NCBI GenBank assembly: GCA_937891085.1
Contig: CALAEY010000127.1
Span: forward strand, 1-7,476
Reading direction: 5' to 3'
Length of the DNA stretch: 7,476 nt
Source: an uncultured Prevotellaceae bacterium
Lineage (GTDB): Bacteria; Bacteroidota; Bacteroidia; Bacteroidales; Bacteroidaceae
In this document: positions 1 to 6,905 of the stretch, in pieces
How positions within the stretch are numbered: the stretch's first letter is position 1
Layout of the letters: every line of letters starts with the position of its first letter
The notes under the pieces: model-generated
What the model saw: only the letters and a program-made list of their open reading frames with translations
Told to the model about the DNA's origin: nothing
Database searches by the model: none
Program-made: the position numbers and the translations under genes

Positions 1-51
1 TTGGGCATCGAATCTACAATAGAAACCTATCGGCTGGTTGCGGATAATCAT
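1..51 (-). CDS. Possible start of a further operon gene, cut by the window edge
   Basis: An ATG at 51-49 opens a frame of 17 codons (starting MIIRNQPIGFY) that is still open at the window edge. It lies 11 nt after the stop of the DndD-like ATPase gene, in the same orientation, and is preceded by an A/T-rich stretch (ttaatttaa) typical of Bacteroidota starts. That spacing suits a fifth gene of the operon. The product cannot be recognised from so few residues. The opposite strand is also open here (plus frame ending TAA at 58-60), so this could instead be the 3' end of a convergent gene. Seventeen open codons can easily occur by chance. Confidence 0.25.
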   Translation of the reverse strand, partial: MIIRNQPIGFYCRFDAQ

Positions 52-62
52 TTAAATTAATG

Positions 63-2081
63 TTACTCATAATCACTAACTTTTAGTCCAAAGTAATCTT
101 CGGATATAGTGGTACACTGATTTTCCTTATCTCTATGCAGAGTATAGGTCTTTGCCACATACGCTTCTATTTTCTCGAAATCATGCTCAGTAGTGATTTC
201 TGTGTCAGTACTAAGCAAGATGGTCTGGTGAGCCAGATCTGGAAAATACTTTTCAAGGATAACTTCACGACTTTCCTTGTCTAGTACACCCATCACTGTG
301 TCTATCATCACAGGTGGCTCATAGTCGCCCAGGTTGTAGAGCACTTTCAAGAGAACTTGCATCACAGTCTGTTTTGCACCAGCATTCAGTTGACTAAGGT
401 ATATTTCGTTACCATTCTTATGGAATATCTTGAAGGAAATGTCATCGCTATCGTTAGCAGACAATTCCACTCTGCCCACAACACCAGCATAAACGATAAG
501 ATTAATGTTCAACTGATCACGCATCATTCGTTCTATACTGGCTTTCTTTGCTCTAAGCAATTTGGCAGAGAGAGTTTTGAAGAAGTCTGGCAAAATGCAG
601 AGCATATCATATTGCGGATCTGGCACCTGAGGGATATCATAGTCATAAGTAGCAATCTTCTTTTCCAGGTCTTTCACTTCATTCTTTTTGTTTTCTATCG
701 TCTCTCTCAGTTCTTTTATTCTTTGAGTATTTCTCTCATAAAGCTCTAAGAAAGTATAGTCGCTCCCATTCAATGTTCGCTGATACTCTTTGAGCTTCTC
801 CTTTTGCAGAGGCATTTGAGCGATTTCTTGGTTCAATTTATCTCGCTTTTCATCTAAAGCTATAAATGGGTTTTCTACTGCTGTAGTAACTAGTTTATCC
901 AGAAGCGCGACCTCTGCAGTTGATAGAAATGAATATTTGTCTTCTACAGTATTCGCTTTTTCCTGTAGAAGTTTCAACTCATTGACCAATGAAGGAATAT
1001 CTATAACACCAGACCTGACATATCGATCTTCTATCAAGTAAACCAGCTGCTTTGTGATACCTTCTATCTGGTTGTCTGTCAGCATATTCACGCGAGCATC
1101 TTTTACGTCTTGTTTGGCTTGTATGATCACGTCAATTTCCGTTTTGATAATACTGGCCAATTTGGGATAGATGACCTTGGTCTCCAGATCTTTTGCAAGT
1201 GTATCTATGTCTTGGCTGTATTTACTTTCTTGCTCAATCGTATTCTTGATAGACTGCTCTAGTCTACTCATCATCTCACGAGTCACTTCGTCAGCATCTT
1301 TCCCCTCTTTTACTTGATCATATTGTTCTTTATTGTCATTTGCATAATTTAGGGCAGCAGCGTATTCGTCGTTTAACTTTGCAATTTCATCTTCAAGGTC
1401 TTGTTTGTCTTTCGTTAGTTTAGAGTATTCTTTCCTGATATTCTCATTGGCCATACGTTCTGCCTTCTTCTCTGCCAAAAGAGTTTCAGATACTTTTCGC
1501 ATCTGAGCGTATTTATTGAAGCCCATCACAGAATTGATGTTCTTCATGATGAGTTTGTTTATCTGCTCTTCTTTCACTAAGTCTGATGTCTTCATGGCAT
1601 CAAACAGGAAATAGTTGCTAAGTTCGGCTGGGAGATTCGCAGCTATTATTTTGTTTACAATGTCTTCATTTGTCGCTCTCTGTGAGGCTGGTGTGCCAGA
1701 GCCATAGGTGAATTGATTACCACCCATAAACAGGGTTACTGATTCAAGAACCCTGTTGTCATCCAGCATATAAGCTCTTTTCAGCTTATATTGCTGCTCT
1801 TGGTTTAATACCATTCCAGAAAACTGAATCTCCAATACGATTTGCTTTTTCTCCATGCCTTGCTCGTTCTTAACCCCAGCATTGAAGATTTCCTCAAAAT
1901 GACGTGCATTCTCTATTTTCAGGCCGTATAGTGCGTGATAGATAGCGTCAAACAGTGTGGTCTTACCACAGCCATTACCACCACCTACGAGGACGATAGG
2001 TCTTTCATCTGTCACTTCTAGGTTCAAATCAAGACTCTTGTAAGTCTTGTAATTTTCAGCATGTATCTTCTTTATTTTCAT
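63..2081 (-). CDS. DndD-like SMC/ABC-type ATPase (AAA family, coiled coil)
   Basis: This 672-residue protein has the layout of the DndD/Rad50-like ATPases. The N-terminal lobe has Walker A GGGNGCGKTT at residues 33-42. A FLFDAMK segment (158-164) matches the place where DndD has FFFDGEK. Long charged, heptad-rich coiled-coil stretches lie at about 195-300 and 360-475. The C-terminal lobe has a degenerate ABC signature (LNAGAKQ, 565-571) and Walker B MIDTVMGVLD (592-601), close to the DndD form IIDTPLGRLD. As in DndD, the residue after the Walker B Asp is Thr instead of the catalytic Glu of Rad50. No CxxC zinc hook is seen in the coiled coil. By family knowledge such proteins are DNA-stimulated ATPases of DNA-modification or defence complexes. 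Here it is the last complete gene of a Mod/Res-type operon, starting 3 nt after the small gene's stop. The role as an accessory or sensor ATPase is inference. It is often auto-annotated as DNA sulfur modification protein DndD, but no dndA/B/C/E is present in the window. Confidence 0.85.
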   Translation of the reverse strand: MKIKKIHAENYKTYKSLDLNLEVTDERPIVLVGGGNGCGKTTLFDAIYHALYGLKIENARHFEEIFNAGVKNEQGMEKKQIVLEIQFSGMVLNQEQQYKLKRAYMLDDNRVLESVTLFMGGNQFTYGSGTPASQRATNEDIVNKIIAANLPAELSNYFLFDAMKTSDLVKEEQINKLIMKNINSVMGFNKYAQMRKVSETLLAEKKAERMANENIRKEYSKLTKDKQDLEDEIAKLNDEYAAALNYANDNKEQYDQVKEGKDADEVTREMMSRLEQSIKNTIEQESKYSQDIDTLAKDLETKVIYPKLASIIKTEIDVIIQAKQDVKDARVNMLTDNQIEGITKQLVYLIEDRYVRSGVIDIPSLVNELKLLQEKANTVEDKYSFLSTAEVALLDKLVTTAVENPFIALDEKRDKLNQEIAQMPLQKEKLKEYQRTLNGSDYTFLELYERNTQRIKELRETIENKKNEVKDLEKKIATYDYDIPQVPDPQYDMLCILPDFFKTLSAKLLRAKKASIERMMRDQLNINLIVYAGVVGRVELSANDSDDISFKIFHKNGNEIYLSQLNAGAKQTVMQVLLKVLYNLGDYEPPVMIDTVMGVLDKESREVILEKYFPDLAHQTILLSTDTEITTEHDFEKIEAYVAKTYTLHRDKENQCTTISEDYFGLKVSDYE

Positions 2082-2084
2082 ACG

Positions 2085-2297
2085 CTACAGATTCTTTAGA
2101 GCCTTTTTCACTATTCTGGCAAGTTTCTTCTCCTCTACAACGTTTTGGTTATTACGCTCTTCGTTGTAGGGTTTCAATAAATTTTCTTTCAGCCAGTCGG
2201 GATCAATACCGCTGTCTTGGCATGATTGCTCAATCAATGCCATGTCTTCCTTTCGCACTCCATAATGCAGGAATGTACTATCGATTCCTTTTCTCAT
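2085..2297 (-). CDS. Small protein of a DNA-modification/defence operon (70 aa)
   Basis: A 70-residue soluble protein with no signal peptide or membrane segment. The first 45 residues look helical and mixed-charge, with a conserved-looking core GIDPDWLKENLLKPYNEE (30-47). The tail is lysine-rich (KKLARIVKKALKNL), a possible nucleic-acid or partner-binding helix. It sits 19 nt after the Res-like gene and 3 nt before the DndD-like ATPase gene, so it is almost certainly co-transcribed and probably co-functional. From memory, databases hold a family named roughly 'DNA modification system-associated small protein' in this setting, but I cannot confirm membership here. It could be an adaptor between the ATPase and the Mod/Res enzymes, or a DndE-like small DNA-binding subunit. 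It shows no clear DndE sequence hallmark. The biochemical role is unknown. Confidence 0.8.
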   Translation of the reverse strand: MRKGIDSTFLHYGVRKEDMALIEQSCQDSGIDPDWLKENLLKPYNEERNNQNVVEEKKLARIVKKALKNL

Positions 2298-2316
2298 ATC
2301 TAGTCAGCTTTCTTGT

Positions 2317-4650
2317 TTATACATATTGGTCAGGGAAGAAGGTTTCCCATCCTGTTACATTCTCTGTAGTGTCTATGTGGAAATGCGAGTAATGCCAAAC
2401 GCCTTGTTTTTCCACAATGATGCCTCCCTTCAATTTCTTGTCAGCCATGTAGTCTATCAGAGCATTGTGCTTATTTGGAGCTTCAGAATCGCTGTTTTCC
2501 GTCTTGGTGTCAAAAAGGAAAATCTGCCCGTTCTTCATCCTCACCACAAAGTCGACGTAGAACAATGCCTTCTCGCCTTGTGAGTTCACATAGGGGATAC
2601 TGTAATGTTGCTTTCCTTCATCACCATTTTTATACCACCAATCTATGCTAGCTTTGTTGCTTTCTAGATATTCAGAAAATCTTCTTTCTGGATTTGATGC
2701 AGCATTAAGTTCTATAAATGGCAGCAGTGCATGATCTTCCACCTTACCCACCGCATGATGGGTACTTTCTTTGTAGATCCGTTCTGCAGGAACTTCCCAT
2801 ACATAAGCCTCAAACGAACGTTCCTTGGCAGCTTGCTGGCGTTTCAGGAGTATGCGCTCATAGTTGTCGAGTGCCTTTGTGATAATATCCGTGAACTTAG
2901 GCTTGTTGGCATAATATAGAATCACTTTCATGGCATCTGTCTCGAACAACTCAAACAGTTCTTCCATAGCCTGAAGCAGGTAGCCAGCCAGCACATCAGT
3001 ACTATGTGCTTTCTCGAAATGTCCTAATAGGGATCTGCAATAGTCTATGTATATGCGACGCACTTCGCCTGCACTCTTGGCAAATTCGTGCTTCTTGCCT
3101 TCTACATCGATAATACCTACTTCGTTTTGGAAAACTATATTCTCTGGCACAGCCACCCCTAAACGAGTGACATCAAATTTGATGTGTTCGTTTTGGGCCA
3201 CTTGTTTCTGGTTTTGGGCAGCGATGCTTTCTGCTGGAACTGGTTCTGGAGTTTCTTCGTCATCAAAGCTGAAGCTGAATTGCTGATATTTCACCAGCCA
3301 GTTTCTACTGAAGCAGTCTATCAGTACTTTCTTAAAGTCTGGCCCCAGACGATTACGGTCAGAACTTTTATAGACACTATAATAAGACTGTAGCGCCACA
3401 TTCTCCAGATTCTCGCGCCTGATGGCTTGCAGGGCATCTTTATTCAGATAATCCATATCTTCTGCTACTATCTGAATCTGGTCTTTGCTGATGTCGGTAT
3501 AGACATAGCCCACATTCAGCAGGTCGTTCTTGTAGAATTTCTGCTCAGGCATACGCAAGATACGCCCAACGGTTTGAATGGTAAACTGGTTGCTTTGCAG
3601 CTTTCTGAAAATCAAAAGTACTGCTGCTCTCGGGCAGTCCCATCCCAAGGCAATGGCCTGTTTGAATAGTAGCACTTCTGTTAGGTTGTCTGGTTCTTCC
3701 AGCCCATCGAGGTTGGCTTTTTCATTAGAAAGCCATACTGCGAGTTTTAAGTTTTCCGTAGTTATGTCCTTGATAGCCCGCAAGTACGTCTTCACTTGTT
3801 CTGCAATGGCAGCATCCTCAGAAGTCATGCTTTCAGAGGTGTCATTGGGAAGCTGGATGAGCAGGAGCGGATTGATGTTCGTTCCTTCTTTCTTATATGC
3901 TTCTGCCAATAGCTTTCGTTTCTCCAAGGCACACTCTATGAGATGGATGTTTAATTCGTTTTCATCATTATACCCCTTAGTGATGTCAGGATTTAGCGCC
4001 ACCTGTTTCTTTATCATTTCCTCATTCACCACTTCTTCACGATTGACAGTGACTTTATGGTCTGAGTTTGTCTTTGGAGTGGCAGAGATGCGTATTTCCA
4101 CCTTGGGGTTAATTCTTTGCAGCACTTTGGCACTCTTGTCTGCAGACTTTGACCAGAACAGATGTTCCTCGTCTATCACCACGATGATAGGAAGCCCCTG
4201 CTCTTCCTGAGTTCTGCGGGTTATCTCATAGAGTGAAGCACTCTGTTCAGAGTCTCGCACTATAAGGTTCTTCTCTTTGTTTATACTCTCCCAGTTGACA
4301 AACAATATCTCACCAGGCTTGATAGTGCCTTCGCTCTGATCTATCTCATCATACATCACTGGCTTCAGCAGACGGCTTTCAGTGAAGTAGTTCTTCATTT
4401 TGAAGTAACTCTGCTGGTGCAGTTTGTTTGGAGCAATCCATATATAAGCCACCTGCTGGTAGGGGCTATCACCACGACTCTGCAGCTCTTCTGTCAGGTT
4501 GGCAAGCATCTGAGAAGCCATCACCGTTTTTCCAGACCCAGTAGGAGCTTTGAAGATAAGCGTCTTTCTATTTCCTGAAAGACGAAGCAGGTCTATGGTC
4601 TCTTCTACCAACTTGCGTACTGCTTTTTGTTGAAACTTCAATTCTTTCAT
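2317..4650 (-). CDS. Type III Res-like DEAD/DEAH helicase with C-terminal nuclease motif
   Basis: A 777-residue superfamily 2 helicase with an appended nuclease, the arrangement of type III restriction (Res) subunits. Visible motifs are Walker A APTGSGKT (35-42), motif II DEEH (160-163), motif III SAT (189-191), a motif V region KQAIALGWDCPRA (330-342) and motif VI QTVGRILR (359-366). After a long middle region comes a PD-(D/E)xK-like endonuclease signature: Asp700 in FYVDF, a 13-residue spacing, then FDTK with Asp714 and Lys716. By family knowledge, Res hydrolyses ATP to move or signal along DNA and cuts when assembled with Mod on unmodified sites. The start is well fixed: the ATG overlaps the methyltransferase stop as ATGA, and an AGGAGG Shine-Dalgarno lies 6 nt upstream. 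Length is somewhat shorter than classical Res (about 900-970 residues). The gene appears intact. A pure helicase role is possible if the nuclease motif is degenerate. Confidence 0.92.
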   Translation of the reverse strand: MKELKFQQKAVRKLVEETIDLLRLSGNRKTLIFKAPTGSGKTVMASQMLANLTEELQSRGDSPYQQVAYIWIAPNKLHQQSYFKMKNYFTESRLLKPVMYDEIDQSEGTIKPGEILFVNWESINKEKNLIVRDSEQSASLYEITRRTQEEQGLPIIVVIDEEHLFWSKSADKSAKVLQRINPKVEIRISATPKTNSDHKVTVNREEVVNEEMIKKQVALNPDITKGYNDENELNIHLIECALEKRKLLAEAYKKEGTNINPLLLIQLPNDTSESMTSEDAAIAEQVKTYLRAIKDITTENLKLAVWLSNEKANLDGLEEPDNLTEVLLFKQAIALGWDCPRAAVLLIFRKLQSNQFTIQTVGRILRMPEQKFYKNDLLNVGYVYTDISKDQIQIVAEDMDYLNKDALQAIRRENLENVALQSYYSVYKSSDRNRLGPDFKKVLIDCFSRNWLVKYQQFSFSFDDEETPEPVPAESIAAQNQKQVAQNEHIKFDVTRLGVAVPENIVFQNEVGIIDVEGKKHEFAKSAGEVRRIYIDYCRSLLGHFEKAHSTDVLAGYLLQAMEELFELFETDAMKVILYYANKPKFTDIITKALDNYERILLKRQQAAKERSFEAYVWEVPAERIYKESTHHAVGKVEDHALLPFIELNAASNPERRFSEYLESNKASIDWWYKNGDEGKQHYSIPYVNSQGEKALFYVDFVVRMKNGQIFLFDTKTENSDSEAPNKHNALIDYMADKKLKGGIIVEKQGVWHYSHFHIDTTENVTGWETFFPDQYV

Positions 4651-6593
4651 ACTTCGCCTCCTTCCTCTTGTCCAGCAAACAAGTCTGTTGGAAACTCCGT
4701 TTCTTCCTTTGTTTCTTCTTCAAATGTCTTCTCTCTGCGTTTTGGCAGTACCTTCTGGTAGGCATCGTAAATGGCAGCAGGAAGAGCCACCAGTTCTACT
4801 TTGTCTTCTACCTCAATAAAGTTATCCGTGAAAGCATAGCGGCCAGGAGAGAATACGTAGATCTTCAAACGACTCTTGCCAAAGTCCATTTTCTTGATTT
4901 CATCAACAATCACATCTATCAGTTCTTCATGATAGATGATAAGCATGTGCTTATTCTCGTCACTGAAGTAACGTGCCAAGTTTAGTTTTAGTTTAAGATG
5001 CCCAAACGTCTGCTTTTCTTCATAGAGGTCTTCCTTAATGCAGAGCAGGTCTGTGGCAGCTGCCACCAAATCGCGCATGTTTTTCTGCGTTCTGTCACGA
5101 GAAATGAAGTCTGTCTTATAGTAACGAAGAGTGTTATCCTTCAGACCTTCCACTTTTACGCCTTTAGGAGTGGTATAGCCATTGATTACTCGTTTATTGC
5201 GCTCATAGGTCACTTCCTCACAAATATTATTTTCGTTGTTGGTCACCAAAATGCATTGTCTATGCCCTCCATCTTCTGCATTTAGTTGCATAGTGGCATG
5301 AAGAGTGGTGCCTGATCCAGCGAAGAAGTCGAGAATACGAGAGTCTTCATTTGAAGAAATTTGTATTGTTCTTTTAATTAAGCGTGAAGGCTTGGGAGTA
5401 TCAAAGGGCTTGTCCCCTTCAAATATTGATGCTATTTCTTTTTTAGCTTCATCTGTATGTCCTACCTCAGTATAAGGCCACAAGTTAGTAACAATTTTGC
5501 CTCCGACTTTTGTTAAATATGTCTTTCTTCGAAAACCACCTTTACCTTTGTTAGTGAAATAAAATTTTGGCCAAGGCCCCTTTTCGTATTTTTCCCTAGC
5601 AAGAGATTGTGCTTCTTCCAAGGGAATTGCAAGTACTATAGCAGGAATGCCTTTTCGTATTTCTTCTATAGGAATACCACAAACTTCCGCTCTTTCTTTA
5701 TCATCATTTAGCAACTCATACTTATATGGAACCCATTTATTCATTTCTGCTAACATGCTATCCTGGTGCAAAGGCCAACAAGCACCTTTGTATGGATATA
5801 CTAACTCACCTGTAAAAGGATGCTGAATTGCATAAACCATACCTTGATGTGTAGCTGCACTAGGAGCGAATGCATCACTACTTGTCCATGGAGTATGATC
5901 ATTATCAGGATTCTTATATTTAGAATCCATTTCTGGCGTACGAGGAAGAGGAGTGGGAATCCAGGGAGATAAACGAGAATAAACAATTATATGTTCTTTT
6001 TCATTACTTATACCTTTAGAGTCATTTCTCGGTGAATAACTCCTTTGCCATGCAACATCTCCAGCAAAGTTATATTCCCCTAATATTTCATCGCAAAGTA
6101 ACTTTAAGTTAGCCTGCTCATTATCATCAATAGAAATAAAGATAACACCCCTATCAGATAACAATCGTTTTGCTATCTTCAAACGCTTATTCATAAAAGA
6201 GAGCCATTTGGAGTGGCGATAGCTATCCTCAGTATCTACAAACGAATCGTTATAGACAAAATCTTTATTGCCAGTGTTATATGGAGGATCTATATAAATG
6301 ACATCAATTTTCCCCTCATGGGTATAACTGAGGGCAGTAAGTGCTTCTAAGTTATCACCCTCTATCAGAATATGGTTGGGGGCAGCAGGAGAATCACTTA
6401 TGATGGCTCTTTCCTTCACTTCACGAAGCACAGGAAGCTCTTCGCGAAGCCGTTCTTCTACTTCTTCTGGCTTATCCTCCCACACCAAACCATACTTCTT
6501 GTGCTTGCGAAGAAGACCAATCAAATCGGATTTCTCCTCGGAAGTTAAACCATCTAATATGCGTATCTTGTCTATTAATGCTTGTTTATCCAT
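4647..6593 (-). CDS. Type III Mod-like site-specific DNA methyltransferase (adenine-N6, beta class)
   Basis: A 648-residue methyltransferase counted from the ATG at 6593 (MDKQALIDK). A TTG at 6620 in the same frame would add nine residues but looks less natural. Catalytic motif IV DPPY lies at residues 102-105 (YIDPPYNTGNKDFVYND). The AdoMet-binding motif FAGSG (424-428, ILDFFAGSGTT) lies C-terminal to it, with a variable region between them. This order defines the beta class and matches type III Mod enzymes. A conserved FDTPKPSRLIKR segment precedes the AdoMet motif. By family knowledge it transfers a methyl group to adenine N6 at an asymmetric site set by the central target-recognition region (about 180-390). 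The corresponding DNA is visibly AT-richer than both ends of the gene. It heads the operon and shares ATGA with the Res-like gene. Expression probably depends on the structured leader upstream. An orphan or BREX/DISARM-type methylase is less likely given the adjacent Res. Confidence 0.93.
   Translation of the reverse strand: MDKQALIDKIRILDGLTSEEKSDLIGLLRKHKKYGLVWEDKPEEVEERLREELPVLREVKERAIISDSPAAPNHILIEGDNLEALTALSYTHEGKIDVIYIDPPYNTGNKDFVYNDSFVDTEDSYRHSKWLSFMNKRLKIAKRLLSDRGVIFISIDDNEQANLKLLCDEILGEYNFAGDVAWQRSYSPRNDSKGISNEKEHIIVYSRLSPWIPTPLPRTPEMDSKYKNPDNDHTPWTSSDAFAPSAATHQGMVYAIQHPFTGELVYPYKGACWPLHQDSMLAEMNKWVPYKYELLNDDKERAEVCGIPIEEIRKGIPAIVLAIPLEEAQSLAREKYEKGPWPKFYFTNKGKGGFRRKTYLTKVGGKIVTNLWPYTEVGHTDEAKKEIASIFEGDKPFDTPKPSRLIKRTIQISSNEDSRILDFFAGSGTTLHATMQLNAEDGGHRQCILVTNNENNICEEVTYERNKRVINGYTTPKGVKVEGLKDNTLRYYKTDFISRDRTQKNMRDLVAAATDLLCIKEDLYEEKQTFGHLKLKLNLARYFSDENKHMLIIYHEELIDVIVDEIKKMDFGKSRLKIYVFSPGRYAFTDNFIEVEDKVELVALPAAIYDAYQKVLPKRREKTFEEETKEETEFPTDLFAGQEEGGEV
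4656..4661 (-). promoter_or_regulatory. Strong Shine-Dalgarno for the Res-like gene
   Basis: On the minus strand AGGAGG stands 6 nt before the ATG at 4650, embedded in the last codons of the methyltransferase gene (Glu-Glu-Gly-Gly-Glu-Val-stop). Perfect Shine-Dalgarno sequences are uncommon in Bacteroidota, and the other genes of this operon lack one. Together with the ATGA overlap it fixes the start of the Res-like gene and suggests efficient, coupled translation. Confidence 0.6.
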
Positions 6594-6607
6594 AGTATAG
6601 AGCAGGC

Positions 6608-6673
6608 CTATAGATCCCAAGAGTCAGCCACCACAAAAAAAAGAAAGCGCAGGATCTGAATATTGTCACTCAT
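6608..6673 (-). CDS. Possible 21-codon leader ORF before the methyltransferase (weak)
   Basis: An ATG at 6673-6671 opens a short frame (MSDNIQILRFLFFVV...) that ends at a TAG at 6610-6608, 14 nt before the methyltransferase ATG. It starts at the edge of the terminator-like hairpin and reads through its T tract as a Leu/Phe/Val-rich stretch. A ribosome on it would cover the terminator arm, so it could take part in attenuation. There is no clear ribosome binding site, and a frame this short is expected by chance. Its only support is its position. Confidence 0.15.
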   Translation of the reverse strand: MSDNIQILRFLFFVVADSWDL

Positions 6674-6680
6674 CCTACGC
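6635..6680 (-). terminator. Intrinsic terminator-like hairpin inside the mod leader (candidate attenuator)
   Basis: Read on the minus strand, GCGTAGGAT (6680-6672) pairs with ATCCTGCGC (6655-6647). This gives nine base pairs with one G-U, around a 16-nt loop. It is followed directly by TTTCTTTTTTTT (6646-6635), the form of a rho-independent terminator. It points toward the methyltransferase and lies between the only promoter I can see (6906-6937) and the ATG at 6593. Unless another promoter exists, the operon must be expressed by read-through. The outer arm bases (CGC at 6678-6680, GCG at 6647-6649) and part of the T tract can instead pair with the distal arm of the long inverted repeat, so termination could be conditional. 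Confidence 0.6.
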
Positions 6681-6874
6681 AGAGAGGCCTTCGCATTGCC
6701 CTTGTATAGCAGAACGAGCAACGCAGAGACCTACGCTTATAGGTATATAATCCACCTATGAAAGGTGTATATATACAGCAATAGGCATCTACTGTTGCTT
6801 TGCTCTTTTGCTATACAATAGAAAGGTGCGAAGTTTCTCTGCGCAAAAGACAAAGCGTCAAGTAAACGCTTTCT
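6642..6874. repeat. Long imperfect inverted repeat (about 230 bp, arms about 110 bp)
   Basis: Matching blocks occur in mirror order on both sides of a centre near 6758. They are AGAAAGCG (6642-6649 with 6867-6874), TTGTC (6663-6667 with 6849-6853), CGCAGAGA (6678-6685 with 6836-6843), CTTCGCA (6689-6695 with 6827-6833), TTGTATAGCA (6702-6711 with 6809-6818), GAGCAA (6716-6721 with 6800-6805), and at the apex GTATATA/TATATAC (6743-6749 with 6770-6776) and CACCT/AGGTG (6753-6757 with 6763-6767). So many ordered blocks are not expected by chance. CGCAGAGA also recurs directly at about 6722-6729. The form would suit a structured RNA or a MITE-like element; no clear target-site duplication is seen at the ends. 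Confidence 0.8.
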
Positions 6875-6905
6875 AAATATGTCTGTTAGCAAATAACTAA
6901 CGAGG

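Larger units (their letters stand above)
6635..6900 (-). ncRNA. Structured leader RNA or small RNA upstream of the defence operon
   Basis: A transcript from the promoter at 6906-6937 would begin near 6900 and, if stopped at the terminator-like hairpin, would be about 265 nt. Almost all of it is one long imperfect stem-loop (the 6642-6874 inverted repeat). A small hairpin, GTTAG/CTAAC (6885-6889 with 6897-6901), sits at the very 5' end, and a second local hairpin, AAAGCGT/ACGCTTT (6852-6858 with 6866-6872), follows. I do not recognise a known RNA family. Two readings fit: a cis-acting attenuator leader of the methyltransferase operon, or a discrete small RNA with its own promoter and terminator. 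The symmetry could also come from an inserted palindromic element. Transcription itself is inferred from the promoter and terminator shapes only. Confidence 0.45.

Noticed and set aside
357..749. 130-codon plus-strand frame
   Set aside because: Antisense to the C-terminal half of the DndD-like ATPase, which has recognisable motifs there; no domain seen.
3578..4210. 210-codon open frame on the plus strand
   Set aside because: It is antisense to the Res-like gene, whose helicase motifs run through the same bases; the serine-rich, low-complexity product looks like a shadow.
4568..4765. 65-codon minus-strand frame across the Mod/Res junction
   Set aside because: Out of frame with both genes, which overlap cleanly by ATGA; product is a basic low-complexity shadow.
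63..6593. A phosphorothioation (Dnd) locus
   Set aside because: Only a DndD-like ATPase is present; no cysteine desulfurase, DndB, DndC or recognisable DndE, and the neighbours are Mod/Res.
6594..6620. Extended methyltransferase start at a TTG (nine extra residues)
   Set aside because: The extra residues resemble no part of the family, and the ATG at 6593 gives the typical MDKQALIDKI beginning.
6642..6874. Invertible promoter switch flanked by inverted repeats
   Set aside because: The repeat arms are imperfect, broken into short blocks and run almost to the centre; there is no recombinase gene nearby. A structured RNA or MITE fits better.
6635..6900. 6S RNA or another known RNA gene
   Set aside because: The long bulged stem is superficially similar, but I recognise no conserved sequence of a named family and the location beside a defence operon does not suggest one.
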